Shown here: positions 27,485-36,931 of the stretch, one piece after another
How positions within the stretch are numbered: position 1 is the stretch's first letter
Layout of the letters: every line of letters begins with the position of its first letter
Source: Polymorphobacter megasporae
Lineage (GTDB): Bacteria; Pseudomonadota; Alphaproteobacteria; Sphingomonadales; Sphingomonadaceae
Direction of reading: 5' to 3'
Assembly: GCF_018982885.2 (NCBI RefSeq)
Contig: NZ_CP081849.1
Location: forward strand, 310,001 to 374,000
Length of the DNA stretch: 64,000 nt
The notes under the pieces: generated by a model
Databases searched by the model: none
What the model was told of the DNA's origin: nothing
Seen by the model: the letters and a program-made list of their open reading frames with translations, nothing else
Translations under genes and position numbers: made by a program

Positions 27485-28252
27485 CTATGCCGGTTCCAAT
27501 GCCAGCAAGTCGTCATAGTAACCGTGAAATTGACGTTCATAGGCACGATCAACCGCTTCCGAGCCGTCATACGCAGGGCTGTCCTTGATCTGCTGACGGG
27601 TAACGTCGAGATCAACGGTCCGACCAGGCCAATTAGTTTTCAAGACCGACCGTGGCGAAACAAGAACCGCCTTCCCGAACCACCACACAGAAGTGTCGGC
27701 GATCAGATAGTGGATACTCCAGTCGCCATCCTCGACAAGGAAATCTGCAACGCAGCCGATCGTGCCATCGGAGGCGTGAATATGATACCCGTCGACTTCG
27801 TGCACGCTGCGGAGGTGTCCATCGCTCGCGTTCTCCGGGCCTTTGCTAATAGCCGGTCCGGGCGCGAGCCGAGATGCCGGCTCGACGAGCGATCCAGCAT
27901 CGGAGTACCCTCCCGTATAAAAACTTTTCGACCAATACGGTCTCCAGCCGTAGTAATTGTAAAGGTCCTTTTCCGTCGCTCGCGAGACGGGCTCGTCGGA
28001 TTCGACGCCAGGGCTATCTTTGATTTGCTGTCTGGACAGTCGCACGGCGTATTGGTGGCTGACATCATTGGCATAACTCAGGGCGGAGGGCGGAATCAGC
28101 ACCTTGCGTCCGGGGAGGAGGTCGCCGGTATCCACGACCAGCCAGCGCACCAGCCATGTAATATCGTCGAAGAGGAGATCGACGGTTGACCCGATCGGCC
28201 CGTCGGTCGCTACGATGGTGCAGCCTCGAATTTGCGAGCTTCGGATCAACAT
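27485..28252 (-). CDS. Protein with two PRC-barrel domains
   Basis: A 255-residue soluble protein with two copies of a PRC-barrel module. The first is IRSSQIRGCTIVATDGPIGSTVDLLFDDITWLVRWLVVDT with VLIPPSAL; the second is HEVDGYHIHASDGTIGCVADFLVEDGDWSIHYLIADT with VLVSPRSVL. Each ends with a near-identical RQQIKDSP tail, a clear internal duplication. PRC-barrels occur in photosynthetic reaction centre subunit H and in RNA-processing proteins; in this two-domain soluble form the role is not known. Start 28252 is chosen because the module begins there; a GTG at 28294 is the alternative. Confidence 0.85.
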   Translation of the reverse strand: MLIRSSQIRGCTIVATDGPIGSTVDLLFDDITWLVRWLVVDTGDLLPGRKVLIPPSALSYANDVSHQYAVRLSRQQIKDSPGVESDEPVSRATEKDLYNYYGWRPYWSKSFYTGGYSDAGSLVEPASRLAPGPAISKGPENASDGHLRSVHEVDGYHIHASDGTIGCVADFLVEDGDWSIHYLIADTSVWWFGKAVLVSPRSVLKTNWPGRTVDLDVTRQQIKDSPAYDGSEAVDRAYERQFHGYYDDLLALEPA

Positions 28253-28311
28253 ATCGGGTTCCCAGCCCGCAATCGAGCCTAGCTTGATATGCACAGGAAA
28301 AGGTAGATCGG

Positions 28312-28331
28312 GAGGACTCGGAATCTACGCA
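28312..28331 (-). promoter_or_regulatory. FixJ-like motif, reverse strand, upstream of the PRC-barrel gene
   Basis: On the minus strand: TGCGTAGATTCCGAGTCCTC. Weaker than most copies in the first two and last positions. It lies 60 nt before the start at 28252. ATATGC on the plus strand at 28287-28292 (GCATAT on the minus strand) is in the -10 position. Confidence 0.55.
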
Positions 28332-28414
28332 GTCCACCCCGATTGTAGCTCGGCAAAAAGCCAATTCCGCCTCGCTTGCACGTCAACCATCAAAAATTAC
28401 GCTTTTTTACGACA

Positions 28415-28434
28415 TAGGTAGTTTCCGATGCTGA
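28415..28434 (+). promoter_or_regulatory. FixJ-like motif, upstream of the 169-aa membrane protein
   Basis: TAGGTAGTTTCCGATGCTGA, close to the full consensus. It ends 112 nt before the ATG at 28547. TTTATT at 28454-28459 lies 32 nt after the first T of TTTCC. With the minus-strand copy at 28312 it forms a divergent pair. Confidence 0.77.
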
Positions 28435-28546
28435 ACATCGGCGGCTTTGGCGCTTTATTAGATCTTAGGCATTTTGTTTTTATTACGTGCTCCGCGATAC
28501 CGAAGACTCAATCAACGGCCGTATCCGTCGATTAAAGGTGAATCTT

Positions 28547-29056
28547 ATGGCTGGAAGCTCTCAATCAACGTCGGCTTTGACCCTGCGGCCTGACTTCGAT
28601 GCTTTTCTGTTCGCGAGGGTCGATGAGGTTGCGCGCGACGTTCCGCTAAGAGTAGTCTCCGTGCTGGCGCGCCTTGATCTCGACCCATGGGCGGAGGCTG
28701 CTGAGCTGACACAAATGCCCAAGGATACCGCAGTTCACCGGCTGACCGCTCTGTTAAACATTCTACCAGATGGTCCGTCCACCGAAACAGAATCGCAAAC
28801 AATCGCCGCGCGCCTGATAAGCTTGTTGCCCGGTTCGGCCGGCCGTCCCCGCGGCTGGTCCTCGCCCAGCACCGAGGAAGGCGTTCCCGCAGGGGTCAAT
28901 TTCGCTCTATTAGTTATGATCTCCATGTTCATGATGATGATCATCTCAGCCACAATGCATCTCGCCAGCCGTCCGATGCCGGGCGATGCCAAGGCGGTGC
29001 CGGCGGGCCCTCCGGTATCGCCCGTTGCAGAGCGACCGTCAGGCACGTTACCCTGA
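28547..29056 (+). CDS. Hypothetical protein with one C-terminal membrane segment
   Basis: A 169-residue protein. The N-terminal half is soluble and helical (FDAFLFARVDEVARDVPLRVVSVLARLDLDPWAEAAELTQM), a Pro/Ser-rich linker follows, then one membrane helix (FALLVMISMFMMMIISATMHL) and a Pro-rich tail. Start 28547 has AAAGGTGA upstream; the ATG at 28487 would add 20 residues. No family recognised. It follows one of the best motif copies, so it is a likely regulon member. Confidence 0.6.
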   Translation: MAGSSQSTSALTLRPDFDAFLFARVDEVARDVPLRVVSVLARLDLDPWAEAAELTQMPKDTAVHRLTALLNILPDGPSTETESQTIAARLISLLPGSAGRPRGWSSPSTEEGVPAGVNFALLVMISMFMMMIISATMHLASRPMPGDAKAVPAGPPVSPVAERPSGTLP

Positions 29057-29578
29057 ACACTTTTTAGCCAACAAGCGGCCGACACGATCACGATTACCTC
29101 ACGAACGCCGGCGAAGTGCTCACTAGCACCGGCTTGGCTGAACGGCCCGCAAGATGACCGCGTCGAAGCCATGTCCGAGAAATCGGGAGTTCGACAATGG
29201 TGGAGGTACAAGGAACAGTGCCGCACGCAACGCATCCCACGCGGCAGCGGCGAAGGGCAATGAATATCCGTCGCGAAAAGAGGCGGTCAGCGCAACGCCG
29301 GGTTCGCTGCCCTCTTTTCTCGAAGTTCGGTGAGATTCGTTCGCTCATATTCCTGAATAACTCGCGCGGAGTCGAAACTTATGGTCAGGCAAGTAATCGC
29401 GGCCGCAGAGCTCTCCGATGCGCGTGCACGATCAACCGAACTTTGCGTTGCGCCTGCAGCCTGAGCGGCAGCGCCGGCAGAGCCGAAGCCGCATCGATAG
29501 CCAAGAACGCCCGCCGTGAAAGCCGTTGAGGACCGCACGAGCCAGACCTTGCACCCCTACGCTGTCGAAAGAACGAAG
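29057..29578. other. 522-bp stretch without a recognised gene before ppk2
   Basis: Several short frames are open on both strands, the longest about 110 codons on the plus strand, but none has a convincing ribosome-binding site, a known domain or sensible composition. No copy of the window motif was found. It may hold the ppk2 promoter or a long leader. Confidence 0.5.
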
Positions 29579-30457
29579 ATGAAGATCCATACCGGCGAAT
29601 TCCGCGTGCATGAGGACGCGACGGTCGATCTCGCCGATTGGCCGACGAACGTCGATCCGGTCTACAAATCGAAGAAGCAATACAAAGCGCTACTCCAAAA
29701 ACATGTCGACCGGCTTAGCGATGCTCAGCGCCTACACTACGCATCCAACCGCCATGCCCTGCTCCTGATTTTCCAGGCGATGGACGCGGCGGGCAAGGAC
29801 GGGGCGATTCGACACGTCATGTCCGGCGTCAATCCGCAGGGGTGCCAGGTCTTCAGCTTCAAGCATCCAAGCGCTGCCGAGCTGGAACATGATTTTCTCT
29901 GGCGTACCACCCGCGATCTGCCAGAGCGGGGCCGGATCGGGATATTTAACCGGTCCTATTACGAGGAGGTGTTAATCACACGCGTCCATCCCGCAATTCT
30001 GACTGCTGAAGGGCTTCCGGATCAAGTCGCGAACGACGACAGCCTATGGCACGACCGTTACCGTTCGATCCGCGACCTCGAGAGACACCTCCACAGCAAC
30101 GGAACACGCATCATCAAGTTCTTCCTCCATCTGTCGAAGGACGAGCAGCGCAAGCGGTTCCTCGCGCGGATCGACGAGCCTGAAAAGAACTGGAAGTTCA
30201 GCATGAACGACATCGTCGAACGCGGCTTCTGGAACGACTACATGAAGGTCTATGGCGAGTGTCTCGGCGCGACCAGCGGCGCGGATGCGCCATGGTACGT
30301 CGTGCCGGCCGATGACAAGGAAAACGCTCGGCTGATCGTCTCCCAGATCATCCTCGACACTCTCGATAGCTTGAAGATGGCATATCCGAAAACGACCGTT
30401 GCCCGTCGGAAAGAGTTGATGGCGATTCGCAAGAACCTTGAAACGTCGAAGGGTTGA
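29579..30457 (+). CDS. ppk2: Polyphosphate kinase 2 family protein
   Basis: Transfers phosphate between polyphosphate and nucleotides. The 292-residue single-domain PPK2 shows the Walker A-like [47 protein letters not shown], the second loop [21 protein letters not shown], and [28 protein letters not shown]. It may make ATP or ADP from polyphosphate. ATG 29579 is used because the conserved region begins soon after; a GTG at 29516 is possible. With the adenylate kinase at 55,729 it suggests nucleotide-energy buffering. Confidence 0.93.
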   Translation: MKIHTGEFRVHEDATVDLADWPTNVDPVYKSKKQYKALLQKHVDRLSDAQRLHYASNRHALLLIFQAMDAAGKDGAIRHVMSGVNPQGCQVFSFKHPSAAELEHDFLWRTTRDLPERGRIGIFNRSYYEEVLITRVHPAILTAEGLPDQVANDDSLWHDRYRSIRDLERHLHSNGTRIIKFFLHLSKDEQRKRFLARIDEPEKNWKFSMNDIVERGFWNDYMKVYGECLGATSGADAPWYVVPADDKENARLIVSQIILDTLDSLKMAYPKTTVARRKELMAIRKNLETSKG

Positions 30458-30636
30458 TCGGTGAACTTCATGGAGTTTGCGCATCACAGAAGTTTCGATT
30501 GCCAATATGGTCTCACTATCCGTTGACGACGGTCTCGCAATGGCGGCAAGCGCGGGAGCCGAAACGTTAGCTAGAAAGTTCAAAAGTTCGTTTGGTCGGA
30601 TTGACCGCGCGCATTCCGCGCGCCAGGAATTGAGCG

Positions 30637-32262
30637 TTGGAAATAATCACGATCGTTCTTGCGCTCCTGGTTGCCGTTGTCGCCAGCGGGATTGCGTCAC
30701 GCCTCCTACCACTCCCAATACCCCTCCCCCTCGTTCAGATCGTGCTTGGCGGGGTGATTGGCCTGGCGGGCGACTGGCGGGTGACGCTGAACCCAATTGT
30801 TTTCTTCTTGCTGCTTCTGCCGCCGCTGTTGTTCCTTGATGGCTGGCGCATCCCACGTGAGAAGGTCCTGCACGATGCTCGACCTATTTTGGGCCTGGCA
30901 CTGGGGCTTGTCGTTTTCACGGTGTTCGGCGCAGGATGGTTCATCCACTGGCTGATACCGGCAATGCCGTTGCCTGTTGCATTCGCGCTGGCAGCGGTGA
31001 TTTCACCGACCGATCCTATAGCGGTTTCGTCGATCGCGCAGCGCGTGCCCATTCCCGACAGGATGATGCACATTCTGGAAGGCGAGTCGCTTCTCAACGA
31101 TGCGTCGGGCCTGGTCTGCCTGCGCTTCGCGATCGCCGCAGCGCTGACCGGCACATTTTCGCTTTCGAGTGCGGCACTCGAATTCCTGTGGCTCGCGGTG
31201 GGAGGGCTCGCGATCGGTGCGGGGCTAACTTGGGTCGTCGGTCGAACAAAGAACTTGATCAGCCGACGACTTGGTGAGGATAGCGGCTCCCAGATTTTGA
31301 TTAGCCTTCTGATCCCGTATGGGTCCTATCTCCTGGCTGAGCGGAGTCACTGTTCAGGGATCCTCGCCGCTGTCGCCGCCGGTCTGACGATGAGCGTCAT
31401 CGAAGGGGGCGGGCAGGCGCTGGCCACCACGCGCCTGCGTCGCAGTACTGTCTGGGACATAATCCAATTGATCGCGAACGGCATCATCTTCGTCCTATTG
31501 GGCGAACAACTGCCGACGATCCTTGCGCGTGTGGGCGATACGGTTCGGCTCGCGGGACACCAGACGCCTTGGTGGTTGGCCTTCTATGTGCTGGCAATAA
31601 CGCTCGGCCTTGGGACACTGCGATGCGCCTGGGTTTACGTCTCGTTGCGGGTCACCCTATTCCGGAGAAAGGGGGCGTCGGCACCACCCAACTGGCGCGT
31701 CGTTGCGGCCATGTCCTTTGCCGGCGTGCGAGGAGCTATTACGCTGGCCGGCGTCCTTACCATTCCACTGACGCTGGCCAATGGATCGCCGTTTCCTGCA
31801 CGCAACCTGGCGATCTTCCTGGCGAGTGGCGTGATCGTCACCTCGCTGGTTGCGGCAAGCATCGCCTTGCCTTGGCTTCTCGCCGGTCTACAGATGCCGC
31901 CAGAGCCTTTGCGGCAGATTGAGGAAGATACCGCGCGGATTGGCGCGGCGAAGGCGGCCATCGCTGAGATCGACCGGGTCCAAAATAGCCGTGCTAAAGG
32001 AAGCAGCGACGCGGACCTCTATGTCGCCGCCGCCGCGAGGGTGATGGCAAGCTACCGGCAGCGCATCGACAACCGTGAGGGCAACGCGGAGGCCAACGCA
32101 TTGGGCCGGCTATCCGAAAAGATCGAGCTTGACCTGCGGCTCGCAGCGCTGAGGGCCGAACGAGCCGAACTGTTTCGAATGGTTCGACGAGGCAAGATTG
32201 CGAGCGATGTTGCCCGAAAGCTGGTCAGGGAGTTGGACTTGGTTGAAACGCGTTATGCATAA
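30637..32262 (+). CDS. Na+/H+ antiporter, CPA1/NhaP type
   Basis: A 541-residue inner-membrane antiporter. About twelve hydrophobic segments fill residues 1-400, with the family motifs FFLLLLPPLLFLDGWRIP, the ion-binding AAVISPTDPIAV, GESLLNDASGLVCLRFA and SFAGVRGAITLAG. A soluble tail of about 130 residues is charged and helical. The start is TTG 30637 with AGGA 10 nt upstream. It exports Na+ in exchange for protons and helps pH and salt balance. No motif copy directly precedes it. Confidence 0.92.
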   Translation: MEIITIVLALLVAVVASGIASRLLPLPIPLPLVQIVLGGVIGLAGDWRVTLNPIVFFLLLLPPLLFLDGWRIPREKVLHDARPILGLALGLVVFTVFGAGWFIHWLIPAMPLPVAFALAAVISPTDPIAVSSIAQRVPIPDRMMHILEGESLLNDASGLVCLRFAIAAALTGTFSLSSAALEFLWLAVGGLAIGAGLTWVVGRTKNLISRRLGEDSGSQILISLLIPYGSYLLAERSHCSGILAAVAAGLTMSVIEGGGQALATTRLRRSTVWDIIQLIANGIIFVLLGEQLPTILARVGDTVRLAGHQTPWWLAFYVLAITLGLGTLRCAWVYVSLRVTLFRRKGASAPPNWRVVAAMSFAGVRGAITLAGVLTIPLTLANGSPFPARNLAIFLASGVIVTSLVAASIALPWLLAGLQMPPEPLRQIEEDTARIGAAKAAIAEIDRVQNSRAKGSSDADLYVAAAARVMASYRQRIDNREGNAEANALGRLSEKIELDLRLAALRAERAELFRMVRRGKIASDVARKLVRELDLVETRYA

Positions 32263-32461
32263 TGGAGCCGCTGGAATTTCATTGGCACCAAAGTAGAGGT
32301 CATCTCTCAGCTGGTCGACTGCGAAATCTGAATTGAACCCGACGACTCGAGGTGCACGTACAGACCGGCGTCGATTGAGCTGACGAATGAAAGCGTTGCA
32401 GCGTACGTAAGTCAGGCTTTGTTTCGCACGAGCTCGCAGTGAGGCGCTTCGGAGTTTCGCA

Positions 32462-35400
32462 TCAGATGCTAGGGGCCAGCGATTCTCGCGCGGAGAGCGC
32501 CATCCGCGCGAGCTCGGGCAATGATTTCGTGTTCGTCTTGTGCATGATCGCCGCTCGATGGTTTTCGACTGTACGCTGACTGATATGTAGGTCTGCAGCG
32601 ATGTTCTTGCTTGGATGGCCGGCAAGCACGAGGGTCATGATCTGATGCTGACGCGGTGTCAGTCGGGCGACATACTCTGCCGCTGACGCGCGTCGCCGCG
32701 CCAGTGCCGCATCGTCGTGATCTGTATCAAGCGCCCGATTGACCGCCGCGACCAACGCGGCTGCGCCGATCGGCTTCTCGAGAAAGTCAATAGCACCGGC
32801 TTTCATCGCTTCGATCGCCATTCCGACGTCGCTTTCGCCGGTCATAATGACGGTTGCCAGGGCATGGCCGTCCGCACGTAGGCGGCGCAGCAGATCGAGG
32901 CCGCTCAGACCAGGCATATAGGCGTCGAGCAGCAGACATCCGGCGGTATCGTTCGTGTAGCGACTGAGAAATTTCTCGCCCGACGCGAATGTCTCAACTG
33001 TGTGGTCGCTACCTTCAAGCACGTCGCGGATGCTATCGCGGACCCCACGGTCGTCATCGACGACGAAGACGGTTCCCAAATTATGCTTGCGAATTAATTT
33101 CGACGGCTCGCCTTTGCCCGATAGCATTTGAGCGATCGCCTCGAGCAATTTGCCGATCTTGACCGGCTTGCTCATCTGGCGGCAGTCGTGAGAGGCGACA
33201 TCGCGCAGCGTTTCAGTCGAGATTTCGCCGGTGAGCACGATGACAGGCGTCGCAACGTTGGCGAGTGACCGGAGGTGGAGGGCCATTTCAAGCCCGTTGA
33301 GATCACCGGGCAAGTTATAATCCGTCAGGATTAGATCCGGACGAACGCCGGTCTGCAATAAGACCGCCGCCGCGCCATCCCTCGCAACGAGTGTGTCGTG
33401 ACCGGCGTCGCGAAGCGCCATATCGAGCAGGTCACGAATTTCCGGATCATCCTCAACGAGTAGGATCAGCGCCTTTTGTTCGGGAAGCGGCTGTGGAAGT
33501 GGCTCGGTAACCGCCCGAACCGGTGCGTTGGCGGCGATCGGCACTTCGAGCCAGAAGATCGAGCCGCGTCCAAGCTGCGAGCGCACATGAACCGGGTGGC
33601 CAAGAAGGTCACCGAGCCGGCGGACGATCGCCAGCCCGAGGCCGAGGCCGCGGCTGCGTTCTCGGGCGGAATTGTCGAGCTGTTCGTATTCGCCGAAAAT
33701 ACGGCCAAGTTCGGCTTCCGGAATGCCGATGCCGGTGTCTAGCACCTCTACCCTGAGCATCTCGCCATGTCGGCGGCAGCCCAGCAACACCTTGCCGTTT
33801 GAAGTATATTTCAGCGCGTTCGATAACAGGTTGCGCAGAATCTGCTCAAGCAGTCGCGGATCGCTCGTTACTAGTTGTGTGGACCCGACAACCCGCAATA
33901 CGAGCCGTTTCGCCTCGGCGTGGTACGTAAACTCATCCCGCAACCGCTCGAGCAGGGGGCCGATCGCGAGGCTTTCGGTCTGCGCGCGCAATGTGCCGGC
34001 CTCGATCTGATTGATGTCGAGCAGCGTGTTGAGCAACCCCGTCATCGCGCCAAGCGTCTCGTCGAACCGGGCAACCAGATGCTGTCCACGATCGTCGTCG
34101 ACACGGTTCGCAAGCAACCCCTGAATCAGTGCCAATGTTTGCAGCGGCTGGCGCAGGTCGTGGCTGGCGGCGGCGAGAAAACGGGATTTGGCAAGGTTGG
34201 CCTCGTCTGCTGTGCGCCGCGCGGAGTCGAGTGCGGCAGCAACGCGTTTGCGTTCGGTGATGTCGGCGAAAGTGATAACGACACCCTCAATGCTGCTGTC
34301 CTGCGCCCGGTAGGGAAGTACCGTGCGACACCATTCTCCCGCGGCGGTCACCACCTCGCGCTCGATTGCGGCTTGGCCGGCCATCACTGCCCGGGCATCG
34401 TCGGCCAACGCTGCGTCCGCCGCGAACGAATGAAGGTCGGACAACGGCCGCCCAATGTCGCCGGTGATGACATGAAACAGCGCCCTCGTCGCGGGGGTGA
34501 AGAAGCGGATCTTCAGTTCTTTATCGAGGAAGAGTGTCGCGACGTCGGTGCTGTAAAGAACGTTCTGCAGATCGTTCGAGGTCGTTCGTTGCGACCCGAG
34601 CGTTTCCTGAAGCTGGCCATTGAGGGCAGTCAGCTCTTCGTTGAGAGACTGGAGTTCCTCTTTCGAGGTTAGTAGTTCCTCATTGGTCGATTGGAACTCC
34701 TCATTGACCGACAGTGCCTCCTCGTTGACCGATTTCTGGTCGTCGGCGGCGTGCTCCAGATCATCAAGCGCCGAACGCAATTCGAGCCGGGTCGCGGCTA
34801 GCTCGTGTTCGAGTTCGGCGATGCGGGTCGCTTCTGGCGCTGAGAGCAGCGTGGGCTGTTTCGCGTTCGCAAGTCGGTCGACGAAGCAGACCAGCGACAT
34901 CGCCTCCCCGGACGCGACCACGGGCCGGACGACGATGGTATAGCCGGGGCGATCAGCGGTGCCGCGAGGACCGGTAACATCAACTGGTTTGTTGTCGGCG
35001 GTGGCTCTACCGATTGCCGCTCGCAGCTTGGCCCGCAGGCTCGGAGCAACCAATCCGCCGATATCGATCGACGGCTGTCCAGCGGATACGGTTAGATATC
35101 TTTCGACCGGACCGAGCGAATACAGGACGGTTTGGCGTGCATCGATCAATACGGCAGCGGGGGCATAGTTTTCGAGGACCAGCTTGCGACACACCTCGGC
35201 ATACAGAGGTATCCGGCGTGGCGTTGGCGTCCCGGTTCGCGACGACACGCGGGCGGCATCGTGCGTCGTCTGGACGCCGAAGCCGCCGGGACGATGGCGG
35301 CCAACATGTCGGTACAGGCAAGCGGTTTTCGACACCAGTTCGAAGCGACCGTCGATCTCACCGGGCGTCTCGGCGCAGCCCAGCAGCAGCAGCCCGCCCT

Positions 35401-36748
35401 CGCGCAGCGAGAAATGCAGCAGCGCGATCACCTTCGCCTGTGCGTCCCGGCCAAGGTAGATCAGCAGATTGCGGCACGACACCATGTCGAGCCGCGAGAA
35501 CGGCGGATCGGCGAGTAAATCCTGAACGGTGAACACCACTGTCTGACGGAGTTCGGGCAGCGCGCGGTAGGTCTCGTCTTCGCGGACGAAGAAGCGCGCC
35601 AACCGTGTGCGCGACACATCGCGTTCAATCGTCTTCGGGTAGATACCGGCGCGAGCCGTCGTCACTGCATCGCCGTCGACGTCGGAGGCGAACATCTGCA
35701 GACGCACGCCCCGCTTGTCGTTTGCAATTGCCTCGTGGAACAGCATCGCCAGCGAATAGGTCTCCTCACCGGTACTGCATCCTGCGGTCCACACCCGCAG
35801 CGGCCGATCGGCGGGCTGAGCGCGAACCAGTTCGGGAATGATTGTCTGCGCCAATTCGTCGAAGACCGTGGCGTCGCGGAAGAAGCTGGTGACGTTGATT
35901 AGAAGGTCCTTGGCGAGAGCGGTCCGCTCGTCCTCGTTACCGCGCAACAGGTCGAGGTAGCGGGCGCGCTCCGTCAGCTTGATGCCGGCTAAGCCCATCC
36001 GCCGCTCGATCCGCCGCTGGAGCGTGCCGGTCTTGTACGGGTGGAAGTCATGCGCCGTGCTCGTCTGTAACATGTCGACGATCTTAGTCAGCCACGCTGG
36101 CGCCGTATCGTCCGCGTCATCTGGCGCGGTTTCGGCGGGCTTGGCCGTCGTTACGGAACCGCGTGGCGTGGAGAGCGCGGCCGGCATGTCGGCAATTCGG
36201 CAAATTCGGTCGACGTGCCCGGTGTCGATCGCTGCTTGAGGCATCCCGGGGAAGTTCGCCTCTTTCGGGTCTTGCGCGAGCACCCGCCCGCCGGCTGCGT
36301 GAAGTGCAGCAAGCCCAACACTACCGTCGCTTCCGGTGCCCGACAGGATGATCGCCGTCACGTGGGTCGCATCGCCGAACGCGAGCGATCGGAGGAGGTC
36401 ATCGATCAATTGGCGGATACCCTTGGCCGTCTCGGGCGGTCCGGTGTGCAGGTGTCCATTCGCCACCGTGAGAGTGGTTCCGGGCGCGATAACATAGACG
36501 TGGTTCGGTTCGATCGACGTGTCGTGCCGCGCTTCATCGACCGGCATCGCCGTGTGGCGCGCAAGCAATTCGACCAAAAGGCTGTCGTGCAACGGATCGA
36601 GATGCTGGACGATGATAAAAGCGCAGCCCGTGTCGGGTGCGAGAACGTCGAGTAGCAGGCGGCAAGCTTCCAGACCGCCCGCCGAAGCGCCGATTGCGAC
36701 GATGGGGCATAATGCGTTGGACGATTTACGGCTGCTTGCGGTCGACAT
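32462..36748 (-). CDS. CheB-CheR-PAS-histidine kinase-REC-REC-LuxR/FixJ fusion sensor-regulator
   Basis: A 1,428-residue soluble protein that joins a whole signalling chain. CheB methylesterase: residues ~20-200, with GASAGGLEA, QHLDPLHDS and SGTGSDGSVG as Ser, His and Asp sites. CheR methyltransferase: ~233-483, with TSFFRD and WTAGCSTGEETYS. Long coiled coil: ~639-719, repeating (S/T)xEEL and NEE. PAS: ~729-829. HisKA: H in AAASHDLRQPLQ near 861. HATPase: NLLSNALKYT near 975. REC1: Asp in LILTDYNLPG near 1142. REC2: Asp in LLLDAYMPG near 1274. FixJ/NarL HTH: ~1361-1425 (LTPRQHQIM, NIAADLHISQRTVENHRA). Start 36748 follows a GGAAGGAAGG sequence. Probably the regulator of the motif copies in this window (inference). 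Confidence 0.93.
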   Translation of the reverse strand: MSTASSRKSSNALCPIVAIGASAGGLEACRLLLDVLAPDTGCAFIIVQHLDPLHDSLLVELLARHTAMPVDEARHDTSIEPNHVYVIAPGTTLTVANGHLHTGPPETAKGIRQLIDDLLRSLAFGDATHVTAIILSGTGSDGSVGLAALHAAGGRVLAQDPKEANFPGMPQAAIDTGHVDRICRIADMPAALSTPRGSVTTAKPAETAPDDADDTAPAWLTKIVDMLQTSTAHDFHPYKTGTLQRRIERRMGLAGIKLTERARYLDLLRGNEDERTALAKDLLINVTSFFRDATVFDELAQTIIPELVRAQPADRPLRVWTAGCSTGEETYSLAMLFHEAIANDKRGVRLQMFASDVDGDAVTTARAGIYPKTIERDVSRTRLARFFVREDETYRALPELRQTVVFTVQDLLADPPFSRLDMVSCRNLLIYLGRDAQAKVIALLHFSLREGGLLLLGCAETPGEIDGRFELVSKTACLYRHVGRHRPGGFGVQTTHDAARVSSRTGTPTPRRIPLYAEVCRKLVLENYAPAAVLIDARQTVLYSLGPVERYLTVSAGQPSIDIGGLVAPSLRAKLRAAIGRATADNKPVDVTGPRGTADRPGYTIVVRPVVASGEAMSLVCFVDRLANAKQPTLLSAPEATRIAELEHELAATRLELRSALDDLEHAADDQKSVNEEALSVNEEFQSTNEELLTSKEELQSLNEELTALNGQLQETLGSQRTTSNDLQNVLYSTDVATLFLDKELKIRFFTPATRALFHVITGDIGRPLSDLHSFAADAALADDARAVMAGQAAIEREVVTAAGEWCRTVLPYRAQDSSIEGVVITFADITERKRVAAALDSARRTADEANLAKSRFLAAASHDLRQPLQTLALIQGLLANRVDDDRGQHLVARFDETLGAMTGLLNTLLDINQIEAGTLRAQTESLAIGPLLERLRDEFTYHAEAKRLVLRVVGSTQLVTSDPRLLEQILRNLLSNALKYTSNGKVLLGCRRHGEMLRVEVLDTGIGIPEAELGRIFGEYEQLDNSARERSRGLGLGLAIVRRLGDLLGHPVHVRSQLGRGSIFWLEVPIAANAPVRAVTEPLPQPLPEQKALILLVEDDPEIRDLLDMALRDAGHDTLVARDGAAAVLLQTGVRPDLILTDYNLPGDLNGLEMALHLRSLANVATPVIVLTGEISTETLRDVASHDCRQMSKPVKIGKLLEAIAQMLSGKGEPSKLIRKHNLGTVFVVDDDRGVRDSIRDVLEGSDHTVETFASGEKFLSRYTNDTAGCLLLDAYMPGLSGLDLLRRLRADGHALATVIMTGESDVGMAIEAMKAGAIDFLEKPIGAAALVAAVNRALDTDHDDAALARRRASAAEYVARLTPRQHQIMTLVLAGHPSKNIAADLHISQRTVENHRAAIMHKTNTKSLPELARMALSARESLAPSI

Positions 36749-36835
36749 CGTAGACGACCCTTCCTTCCGCCGACCGGCGGCCAGATGAGGTAACACGTCA
36801 TCGGGGAAAATGTCCCGAAGTTAATTTACGGCTTA

Positions 36836-36855
36836 TGGGTAGATTCCGAAGCTGG
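36836..36855 (+). promoter_or_regulatory. FixJ-like motif, upstream of the response regulator and cheB
   Basis: TGGGTAGATTCCGAAGCTGG. It ends 76 nt before the response-regulator ATG and lies in the divergent region between it and the fusion kinase, so it could also affect the kinase promoter. No clear -10 hexamer was seen. Confidence 0.62.
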
Positions 36856-36931
36856 CAAGCGAAGCACTCCCATGGAATTTCCTTGGTGAGCACATTGGTC
36901 CGGTTCGCGGCCGAGGCGGGGACGTTAGCCG

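Noticed and set aside
29197-29529. A 110-codon plus-strand frame upstream of ppk2
   Set aside because: Arg- and Cys-rich, no ribosome-binding site or domain; considered non-coding.
36749-36831. A possible further motif copy in front of the fusion kinase on the minus strand
   Set aside because: The best match (ACATTTTCCCCGATG) lacks the left GGTA and the CTG, and no -10 hexamer is at the right distance.
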